Notes under the pieces: generated by a model | Told to the model about the DNA's origin: nothing | What the model saw: the letters and a program-made list of their open reading frames with translations, nothing else | Database searches by the model: none | Position numbers and translations under genes: made by a program | In this document: positions 1 to 6,825 of the stretch, in pieces | Numbering within the stretch: position 1 is the first letter of the stretch | Layout: the number at the start of each line of letters is the position of its first letter | From: an uncultured bacterium | Lineage (GTDB): Bacteria; Bacteroidota; Bacteroidia; Bacteroidales; JACABE01 | Length of the DNA stretch: 13,844 nt | Assembly: GCA_903911455.1 (NCBI GenBank) | Contig: CAIWDQ010000585.1 | Span: forward strand, 1 to 13,844 | Direction: 5' to 3'

Positions 1-2
1 AC

Positions 3-128
3 GAAATTCTACAAATTCTTAGTATTTCTCTACTGGATAAAACACCATTAAATGAAATACTTACTAAATATGATTGCAAAAACAACAAAGAGTCCAATTG
101 TAATCAATTAGAAATTAAGTGGATTTAA
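3..128 (+). CDS. C-terminal end of a probable IS4-type transposase (cut by window edge)
   Basis: The frame is open from the left edge for 41 codons and stops at TAA 126-128; the start lies outside the window. The translated end reads EILQILSISLLDKTPL and then NEILTKYD. The 'LQILS(I/V)S-x-x-DKTP(L/I)' pattern near the C-terminus resembles, from memory, the ends of IS4-family DDE transposases common in Bacteroidota. No catalytic residue lies in the visible part, so the family assignment rests on this short similarity. The insertion-sequence end should lie in the following bases; a stretch such as GTGCCCAGTAGTG at 129-141 could be part of a terminal repeat, but the other end is not visible for comparison. 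Moderate to low confidence. Confidence 0.45.
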   Translation, partial: EILQILSISLLDKTPLNEILTKYDCKNNKESNCNQLEIKWI

Positions 129-460
129 GTGCCCAGTAGTGTATCAAAACCTTACTTTATTTGCAAATATAACACCGGTTTCCAAAAAGCAATCCATTTC
201 TTAACATACTTTATGAATATATAAATCTAAATCCCAGCATATTTTACAGCGATTGCATTCGTATAGACTGTTAGGGAAAAAACAGAGTTTTTTTATTTTT
301 TGAGTAATGAGAAAGAAGTAAGGGTGATTTTACCAGTAGCTTCAAAAATCATACCTTATACTGCTTTATTTGTTAACTTATAGTTATTTATTTGTATTTA
401 TTAAAAAGATGTATTACTTTTACATTTTATTTTATACATAATATAATAGGAGGTGTCATT
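129..460. other. Gene-free stretch between transposase remnant and secreted-protein gene
   Basis: This is 332 bp of AT-rich DNA without a credible reading frame in either strand. It should contain the right end of the insertion sequence and the promoter of the gene starting at 461. I found no exact TAnnTTTG element on the plus strand. An A/T-only inverted repeat (AAAAAAC at 277-283, GTTTTTT at 287-293) is followed by a T-rich run and could be a weak terminator, but its composition makes chance likely. Confidence 0.5.
448..454 (+). promoter_or_regulatory. Canonical Shine-Dalgarno site AGGAGGT
   Basis: AGGAGGT lies six bases before the ATG at 461 (bases 455-460 between). It fixes the start at 461 rather than at the upstream in-frame ATG at 392, and the resulting N-terminus is a clean signal peptide. 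It stands out because none of the other five complete genes here has a comparable site, as expected in Bacteroidota, where initiation mostly does not depend on Shine-Dalgarno pairing. Confidence 0.75.
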
Positions 461-2203
461 ATGAAAAAGCTTTATGTTCTTTTAATCGCAATTCTTATAA
501 TAGGGAGTGCAAATGCTCAAGAACCCCACAATCGTTTAATGGTTGACTCTCTTTTCCCTGGAAATGCAGGTGCAATTACCGGACTTACTACAGTTTGTAA
601 AGGGCAAAATGCTGTAATTTATGCTGTACCTCCAATAACTAATGCTACTTTATATATATGGACATTACCTAACGGCATAGTTGATTCAACACTTACTGAT
701 AGCTTAACTATAAACTATGCTAGTAATGCAACTTCAGGAACTATCTCGGTTAAAGGGCATAATTCGTCGGGCAATGGCAGCTCTTCATCTCTAGCAATTA
801 CGGTATTATCTATACCTGCTGCTGCCGGAATTATTACTGGTAATGCAAATGTTAATCCTTGTCAAAGCTTTGTTTATTCTGTACTTCTTATTCCAGATGC
901 TACTTCTTATATCTGGAATCTACCTAATGGTTCAACTGGTCATAGTGATTCAAATGCTATTGTAGTTAAATACAATAGTGGGGTTATAGGGAATGTAATT
1001 GTTCGTGGGCATAATATGTGTGGTGATGGAGCTTCTTCAACCTTTATTATAAATAACGTTACTTACCCAGTACATGATGCAGGAGTAATTGCTATTCTTA
1101 AGCCTGATTCAGTTGCTTGCATAGGCAATAATGCTACTGTTAAAATCATAATTAAGAACTTTGGGACATCCCCTATAACTTCTGTACCTGTCTATTATCA
1201 AATAGATTCACTCACTGCTGTTATGGAAACCTGGTCAGGATCCTCACTTATTTCTTTTGGTGATACTACTGCATATGTTTTTAACACAACTTTAGCTGCA
1301 CCTGCCGGTAATTTTATTAATATATGCGCCTGGACGCTGCTTCCAAATGATGAATGCAATGCTAACGACAAGGTTTGTAAAACTACTTTGCTATCTAATG
1401 TACCTTCCATTCCTGGAACGATTTCAGGTTTAACTAATGTATATGCCGGTCAAAATAATGTAGTTTATTCTGTCCCACTTAATACTGTTTTCTATTCATA
1501 TATATGGACATTGCCTGGCGGTGTATTTGGCAATAGCACTTCAAACAGTATAATTACTTTTTATTCTTCATCAGCCGTTTCAGGGAATATTACCGTTAAA
1601 GGCTCTAATTATTGCGGAATTGGACCTGCTTCTACTTTAGCTGTAACTGTAAATCCTACTCCTCCTTGTTCAGCACAGTTTATTGTGGTTCCGGATACAT
1701 CAATATTACATCATTACTTTATAGTAAACAATGCAACTGGTACTGCGCCTATACACTATCATTGGAGTTGGGGCGATGGTACTTATGATTCTATCCCTTA
1801 TCCATCTCACACATATAGTGCCGCAGCTTGGTACAAAATATGTCTTACAATTTTAGATTCTTTTAATTGTACTAATACTTATTGTGATTCTACTTATCTA
1901 CAGAAGTCAACAAACAATATAATATCAGTTAGTGTAATTCCTCAAGGGACATTAGGTATAAATACAAATGAAGCGCATCAGGTTAAAATATATCCAAATC
2001 CTGTTAAAGATATTCTTACTATAGAAACCAACTCTAACACCAAACAAAACATAGAGATAACAAACCTTCTTGGACAAACTCTATATACATCTTATATATA
2101 TAATAAAGTTACAATAAATGTTTCAGCTTTCCCGAAAGGGATTTATATCTTAAAACTTAATACAGATAAAGGAACGGTGGTTAAGAAGTTTGTAAAAGAA
2201 TAG
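461..2203 (+). CDS. Secreted PKD/CARDB multidomain protein with T9SS sorting domain
   Basis: Predicted secreted or cell-surface protein of 580 residues exported by Sec and then the type IX secretion system; the ligand is unknown. Residues 1-19 are a signal peptide (MKK, hydrophobic core, SANA-Q). Three PKD-like repeats follow at about 36-115, 120-198 and 317-397. Each has a YIW-x-LP-(N/G)-G motif and ends in a G-x-I/V-x-V-(K/R)-G-x-N segment. Between the second and third sits a CARDB-like beta domain (about 205-312, starting HDAGV). A classical PKD domain occupies about 403-480 (HWSWGDG, SHTY). The last ~75 residues (506-580) are a type A sorting domain: YPNPVKD, LLGQ, FPKGIYILKL, and a basic end. 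The start at 461 is chosen because of AGGAGGT and the signal peptide; the frame extends upstream to an ATG at 392 that would bury the signal peptide. It could serve adhesion or carbohydrate binding, but no catalytic domain is visible. It has no evident link to the glycogen operon. Confidence 0.88.
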   Translation: MKKLYVLLIAILIIGSANAQEPHNRLMVDSLFPGNAGAITGLTTVCKGQNAVIYAVPPITNATLYIWTLPNGIVDSTLTDSLTINYASNATSGTISVKGHNSSGNGSSSSLAITVLSIPAAAGIITGNANVNPCQSFVYSVLLIPDATSYIWNLPNGSTGHSDSNAIVVKYNSGVIGNVIVRGHNMCGDGASSTFIINNVTYPVHDAGVIAILKPDSVACIGNNATVKIIIKNFGTSPITSVPVYYQIDSLTAVMETWSGSSLISFGDTTAYVFNTTLAAPAGNFINICAWTLLPNDECNANDKVCKTTLLSNVPSIPGTISGLTNVYAGQNNVVYSVPLNTVFYSYIWTLPGGVFGNSTSNSIITFYSSSAVSGNITVKGSNYCGIGPASTLAVTVNPTPPCSAQFIVVPDTSILHHYFIVNNATGTAPIHYHWSWGDGTYDSIPYPSHTYSAAAWYKICLTILDSFNCTNTYCDSTYLQKSTNNIISVSVIPQGTLGINTNEAHQVKIYPNPVKDILTIETNSNTKQNIEITNLLGQTLYTSYIYNKVTINVSAFPKGIYILKLNTDKGTVVKKFVKE

Positions 2204-2280
2204 CCCCTCGACTACGCTCGGGGACCGATTAATCAATTTGTCATTGAGTGGGATTCTTCGATCACCGAGCGGAGTTGGGG
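2204..2280. repeat. REP-like imperfect inverted repeat directly after the stop codon
   Basis: The left arm is at 2204-2228 (CCCCTCGACTACGCTCGGGG plus ACCGA) and the right arm at 2257-2280 (CGATCACCGAGCGGAGT then TGGGG). The core arms ACTACGCTCGG and CCGAGCGGAGT pair at 10 of 11 positions across a loop of about 30 bases. The GC-rich arms contrast with the AT-rich surroundings. Similar 'CTCGACT-CGCTCGG' and 'CCGAGCGGAGT' sequences recur between genes in Bacteroidota genomes, from memory. It is probably a dispersed intergenic repeat that forms RNA structure at the 3' end of the mRNA. Confidence 0.6.
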
Positions 2281-2291
2281 TGAGGTTAATC

Positions 2292-2325
2292 AAAAAAGGC
2301 TGCCTAATAATAGACAGCCTTTCTT
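2292..2325 (+). terminator. Rho-independent terminator, probably bidirectional
   Basis: The arms AAAGGCTG (2295-2302) and CAGCCTTT (2315-2322) are perfectly complementary. The 12-base interior pairs further (CTA with TAG) after one mismatch. The stem is flanked by six A on the left (2292-2297) and TTTCTTGT on the right, so it can act in both directions for the convergent genes. Confidence 0.75.
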
Positions 2326-2331
2326 GTATTA

Positions 2332-2367
2332 AAACATAGGGACATGCCATGGCATGTCCCTATGTTT
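2332..2367 (-). terminator. Perfect 36-bp palindrome, probable terminator of the glycogen operon
   Basis: The two 18-base arms are exactly complementary with no central spacer (axis between 2349 and 2350, CCATGG at the centre). The outer bases are AAACATAGGG and CCCTATGTTT. On the minus strand it begins one base after the TAA of the synthase-phosphorylase gene and is followed by TTTTAATAC, the layout of an intrinsic terminator. As DNA it could also form a cruciform. The core GGGACATGCC/GGCATGTCCC resembles dispersed palindromic repeats seen in other genomes, from memory. Confidence 0.7.
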
Positions 2368-2368
2368 G

Positions 2369-5300
2369 TTAAATCCATTTAACCAGATTAAAATCCTGAC
2401 GATGCGGTAGCTCCGGATGTTTGGGGTACATACGGAAAGCATAATCAAATACCCCGGCTGTAGGAGTAGGTATGTCGCATACAAAACTAATGTACCCGTT
2501 ATCCATTTTAGTGGCAGTAAGTTCGCGAATCATTATAGGCTTTTTAACTTCATCATTCTCTTTCTGTCCGAAGATAATTTCCAAACCTATATCATTACTT
2601 GAAAGTTCATTTGTATTTATGATAATCTCAGCCTTAAAATTTTCACCAAGCATAAGCGGACTCGTATCAGAATCTGGCAAACACATATTTATCACCTCAA
2701 TACTATCCCAGCTCCGCAACATCTTGCGTTTCCATGTAGCAATACTACGTGTAAGTTTATAATTATCTGTCTTAAGACGCTCAGAACGTTCAAGAAGTTT
2801 GTTGTAATATTTACTATAGTAATCATCCAACTGACGTTTCATTGTAAAATGAGGAGTTATTTGTGCTATAGTATTCTTGATATGAGAAACCCATTTATGT
2901 GATACTCCATTTTCGTCGGTATCATAATAAGTAGGGATTATCTCATCTTCAAAAATAGTATAAATAGTTTCAGCATCCAGTTCGTTCTGGAAATCTTGAT
3001 TCTCGTAAGTCTGTTCTTCTTTAAGAGCCCAGCCTGCACCTGGTTTGTAACCTTCGGCCCACCACCCATCAAGCACACTAAAATTAACAACACCATTCAT
3101 AATTGCTTTCTCACCACTCGTTCCCGAGGCTTCCAAAGGACGAGTAGGAGTATTAAGCCAAATATCAACTCCATGAATAAGATATTTAGCCAGTTCCATA
3201 TCATAATTCTCAACAAAAGTAATCTTACCAATAAACTCAGGCAACTTTGATATCTCAGTAATATGTTTAATAAAGTCCTGACCTGCTTTATCGTTAGGAT
3301 GTGCCTTTCCGGCAAAAACAAATTGAACAGGACGTTCAACATTGTTTACAATTTTAGATAAGCGTTCAAGATTAGTAAACAAAAGATGCGCACGTTTATA
3401 AGTAGCAAACCTACGGGCAAATCCTATAGTTAAAGCTTTAGGATTAAAAGCATCCATGACTTTAAAGATATGCTTTGGATTTACATTCCGCTTTGTCATA
3501 TCGTCAGTTAAACGAAATCTTAAATGAGATGTAAGCTGTTCTTTCTGCTTCAAACGTATTTTCCATATAACATCGTCAGCAACATCATAAATCTTCTGCC
3601 AATATTCTGGGTTTGATCTGTCATTTTCAAAAGCATCATCAAATTCGCAGGAGTATAATTGCTTCCATGATTTAGCTGTCCAGGTAGGGTAATGAACGCC
3701 ATTAGTTACATATCCAATATAAAGTTCGCTAGGGAAATATCCTGGATATAGTTTACAAAACATCTCCTGTGAAACTCTACCATGTATACGACTTACCCCA
3801 TTCACTTCCTGTGATAACTTGGTCGCAAGCACACTCATTGAAAATTTCTCATTATAATCGTTCTCTACAAATCTACCAAGGTTCATAAGCTCATCCCAAG
3901 AGATATTCAAACGATCTGCAAAATGAGGGATATACATTCTAAGCAACTCTTCAGTGAAAGTATCGTGACCGGCTGGAACAGGTGTATGTGTAGTAAATAA
4001 AGTAGTAGATCTTACTACTTCAACAGCTTCTTCAAAAGATAGTTTATTGTTTTGAATAAGACCGACAAGACGCTCAATAACACTAAAAGCTGAATGGCCT
4101 TCATTGCAATGATAAATGTCTGGATTAATATTTAAAGTCTTAAGAATTCTAATACCACCTAACCCAAGTAAAAGTTCTTGTTTAAGACGATTCTCCCAAT
4201 CACCACCATACAACTGATGAGTAACTGAACGGTCAGCTTCTGAATTAATTTCAATGTCAGTATCAAGTAAGTACAAAGGTACACGGCCAACCATAGCTTT
4301 CCATATCTTAGCATACATTGTACGACCTGTGAAAGCAATATTTATAGTCAGCCAGTTATTATCAGCATCTCTTACAGGAAATATTGGAAGTTGCGAAAAC
4401 TTTTGAGGAGTATATTCTGCAATCTGATCACCTGTTAGAGTAATATTCTGTTTGAAATAACCATAACGATACAACAAACCGATACCTATCATATTTACAT
4501 TACAATCACTTGCTTCTTTAAGATAATCACCTGCAAGCATACCCAAACCTCCTGAGAAAATCTTTAAAGTATCATGCAAACCAAACTCCATACTGAAATA
4601 TGCAATTTGTTTGGCAGGTTTCTCTTCAGCTTTTGCCATGTAAGCATCAAACTTAGCAGTTACAACTTTAAGTCGTTGCATAAATACTTCATCTCTTTCA
4701 AGCTTCTTTAAATCCTCAAAAGATAAAGCATTCATCAAAGATATTGGATTATAACTAAGTTGTGTCCAAAGCTCAGGATTCATCATCTTAAAAAGTTCTG
4801 AAGCTTCGTAGTTCCAAGTCCACCAAAGATTCTTAGCAATACGGTCAATACTAGCAAGTACACTGTTTAGGTTTTGCTTAACAAGTATCTTCTTCCATTC
4901 AGGTTTAGTTTCTTTAATCCTGTCATAAGTTGTTTCCTGAAATTTTGGTTGTTTGCTGATATAAAGCTCAGAACGGGTTCCTGTCTTATTTAACGCAATG
5001 TTATAAGCTTTCCAATAATAAGAAACTAAATTGTTCCACAAAGCAGTTCTTGAAATATCAAAAGATATCTTTCTGGCATCTTTAATATCTTCCTCAGATT
5101 TGAAAGTACAAGACAAGATGCTTTTTGATATTTCATCAATTACATACTGATCATTATCATCTGTACGTTCAATTACAGATACACAAGTCTTAGGATCATT
5201 ATTCTCATCATTTATCCATAGACCAAAACCAGCAAGAGTAGTTGTAATTGTAGGAATATGAAATGCAAGACTTTCTAATGGAGTATATCCCCATGGTTCA

Positions 5301-6616
5301 TAATAAGAGGGGAATACAGAACCATCAAAGCCAATCAGAAAATCATAATAACCAATATTGAATATACCGTCATTACCATTCAAATATGCAGGAACAAATA
5401 CTATCTTAACTTTATCAGTTGGAGAATTATTAAGTCCGTTCTTTTTAATTTGTTTAATAACCGGATCATTCTCTGGTTGGTAAAGTCTGTGAGTTAAATA
5501 TTCATTAGTTATTGGATTGTAAAAGTCTGGGTTCGCAATACGTTCTATTAAATCTTGTTTGGCTCCTGCCTGATGAGCAGGTACTGCAATAATTGCAATA
5601 ATGTCTTTTTGTAAATCCTTTTGTTTATTAAGTTGGCCTAATGCATCAATAAAAAGATCAATACCTTTATTCTTGTATTCGTAACGCCCTGAATTAATAA
5701 TTAACATTGAATCTTTAGATAATTGTTGATTTAATAAAGCACTTACAGTACCAATTATCTTTTCTCTTGATTCAGCTCTTTTTAATTCAAAATCTTTATA
5801 TGAAGGAACAAATGAATCTTCAAAACCATTTGGAGTAACGATATCAACACCCTTATTAAAGAATTGATAACATTCTTTATTTGTAATTTCACTTACAGTT
5901 GTAAAACTATCTACTTCATCAGCCGAGAGTTTTTCAAGTGAGTACTTTGATATAACACCAAACTCTTTTGCAATAATATCTCCATTGTAAGTGTTTAGAT
6001 TACGATAAAGAGGTAATCCATTGCCTGCAATGCATCTACCAAGTACAGTAGCATGTGTTGTAAATACTGTACCTATCTGAGGAGCTTTTTCTTTAAGATG
6101 TAAGATACCTGTCCCTGTCATCCACTCATGAAAGTGAGCAACTATTTTGTCATTAGAACTAAGGTTATATTCATAAAAACTCTCAATAACTTTAGCTGCG
6201 GCATAACCGAATAAAGCAGGCTCAACGTAATCCCATTGTCCTGAGAGAGAATCAAGATTATATTTCTCCCAAAAGTGAGCAAATATAATATCTTTTTCTG
6301 CAAAGTAATGAGTAAAGTCAACTAAAATAGCAATAGGATGTCCTGCAATATTCCATCTCCCAATTCTGAATCTTAATCCATCTTCTTCGGCTCTTTCTCT
6401 CCACGATTTATAGAGGAATTTATCTTCAGTAAACTCTGGATTCTGGTGAGTTTCCATCCAAACATCAGGTCCAATTAAAAAGTAATTATCTTTTATTTCG
6501 TTAATTATACTCAATGCCTTTGTTGATAAAACAGTGTAAATGCCACCTACTTTATTACAAACTTCCCAACTGGTTTCAAAAATATAATCCGGTTTAATTA
6601 AGTTTTCGTCTGTCAT
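2369..6616 (-). CDS. Glycogen synthase (GT3) - alpha-glucan phosphorylase (GT35) fusion
   Basis: A 1415-residue cytoplasmic enzyme joining two opposing activities. Residues about 10-545 are a eukaryote-like GT3 synthase, elongating alpha-1,4-glucan from a nucleotide sugar (UDP-glucose in the eukaryotic family; the donor here is inferred). It shows FETSWEVCNKVGGIYTV (13-29), SGRYEYKNKGID (309-320), and FPSYYEPWGYTPLE (435-448), giving the E440-x7-E448 pair. A linker at about 546-575 leads to a DUF3417 region (about 580-668, NLWWTWNYEA). Next is a GT35 phosphorylase (about 669-1295) of the short Thermotoga/mycobacterial type, releasing glucose-1-phosphate. Its motifs are FTTHTPVPAGHDTF (874-887), GFARRFATYKRAHLL (1065-1079), AGKAHPNDKAGQ (1102-1113) and EASGTSGEKAIMNG (1162-1174), with K1170 as the expected pyridoxal-phosphate lysine. 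A C-terminal beta domain (about 1300-1415) completes the family architecture. Both halves look full length and active. It is the last gene of the operon, after a 209-bp gap. Confidence 0.93.
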   Translation of the reverse strand: MTDENLIKPDYIFETSWEVCNKVGGIYTVLSTKALSIINEIKDNYFLIGPDVWMETHQNPEFTEDKFLYKSWRERAEEDGLRFRIGRWNIAGHPIAILVDFTHYFAEKDIIFAHFWEKYNLDSLSGQWDYVEPALFGYAAAKVIESFYEYNLSSNDKIVAHFHEWMTGTGILHLKEKAPQIGTVFTTHATVLGRCIAGNGLPLYRNLNTYNGDIIAKEFGVISKYSLEKLSADEVDSFTTVSEITNKECYQFFNKGVDIVTPNGFEDSFVPSYKDFELKRAESREKIIGTVSALLNQQLSKDSMLIINSGRYEYKNKGIDLFIDALGQLNKQKDLQKDIIAIIAVPAHQAGAKQDLIERIANPDFYNPITNEYLTHRLYQPENDPVIKQIKKNGLNNSPTDKVKIVFVPAYLNGNDGIFNIGYYDFLIGFDGSVFPSYYEPWGYTPLESLAFHIPTITTTLAGFGLWINDENNDPKTCVSVIERTDDNDQYVIDEISKSILSCTFKSEEDIKDARKISFDISRTALWNNLVSYYWKAYNIALNKTGTRSELYISKQPKFQETTYDRIKETKPEWKKILVKQNLNSVLASIDRIAKNLWWTWNYEASELFKMMNPELWTQLSYNPISLMNALSFEDLKKLERDEVFMQRLKVVTAKFDAYMAKAEEKPAKQIAYFSMEFGLHDTLKIFSGGLGMLAGDYLKEASDCNVNMIGIGLLYRYGYFKQNITLTGDQIAEYTPQKFSQLPIFPVRDADNNWLTINIAFTGRTMYAKIWKAMVGRVPLYLLDTDIEINSEADRSVTHQLYGGDWENRLKQELLLGLGGIRILKTLNINPDIYHCNEGHSAFSVIERLVGLIQNNKLSFEEAVEVVRSTTLFTTHTPVPAGHDTFTEELLRMYIPHFADRLNISWDELMNLGRFVENDYNEKFSMSVLATKLSQEVNGVSRIHGRVSQEMFCKLYPGYFPSELYIGYVTNGVHYPTWTAKSWKQLYSCEFDDAFENDRSNPEYWQKIYDVADDVIWKIRLKQKEQLTSHLRFRLTDDMTKRNVNPKHIFKVMDAFNPKALTIGFARRFATYKRAHLLFTNLERLSKIVNNVERPVQFVFAGKAHPNDKAGQDFIKHITEISKLPEFIGKITFVENYDMELAKYLIHGVDIWLNTPTRPLEASGTSGEKAIMNGVVNFSVLDGWWAEGYKPGAGWALKEEQTYENQDFQNELDAETIYTIFEDEIIPTYYDTDENGVSHKWVSHIKNTIAQITPHFTMKRQLDDYYSKYYNKLLERSERLKTDNYKLTRSIATWKRKMLRSWDSIEVINMCLPDSDTSPLMLGENFKAEIIINTNELSSNDIGLEIIFGQKENDEVKKPIMIRELTATKMDNGYISFVCDIPTPTAGVFDYAFRMYPKHPELPHRQDFNLVKWI

Positions 6617-6825
6617 TTTGTGTCTTTAATAGTTATTTTGGTTATTATATTGAATTTCTTTATTTTCTTAAATGTTTAATTTATCTTATTGTATTCAATA
6701 GAGTTTTGGATTTCATTAATCCATTAAAATTAAAGCCATGTATAATTATTGAGTTTCCTTTAAAAGATATTCTCAATATTTATACACGACTTAATTATTT
6801 CTTGAATAGTATCCTGAGGATTGTT
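6617..6825 (-). other. AT-rich 209-bp gap inside the operon, with a weak inverted repeat
   Basis: This is the longest gap in the four-gene operon. No TAnnTTTG element is present on the minus strand, so transcription most likely continues from the GH57 gene. An inverted repeat (TATTGAG at 6747-6753, CTCAATA at 6772-6778) with an 18-base loop could stabilise or attenuate the transcript. It is not followed by a U-run typical of a terminator. No small reading frame of note is present. Confidence 0.4.

Noticed and set aside
277..300. Terminator from AAAAAAC/GTTTTTT arms
   Set aside because: The stem is almost only A-T pairs and expected by chance in such AT-rich DNA; noted only in the gap description.
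392..460. Upstream in-frame ATG extending the secreted-protein gene by 23 codons
   Set aside because: It would place 23 residues before a complete signal peptide, while the ATG at 461 has a well-placed AGGAGGT.
2150..2350. A 66-codon minus-strand frame across the convergent gap
   Set aside because: It is made from repeat and terminator hairpins and the end of the secreted-protein gene, with no sign of a real protein.
6617..6825. Separate promoter for the synthase-phosphorylase gene
   Set aside because: No TAnnTTTG or other recognisable element is present on the minus strand in this gap.
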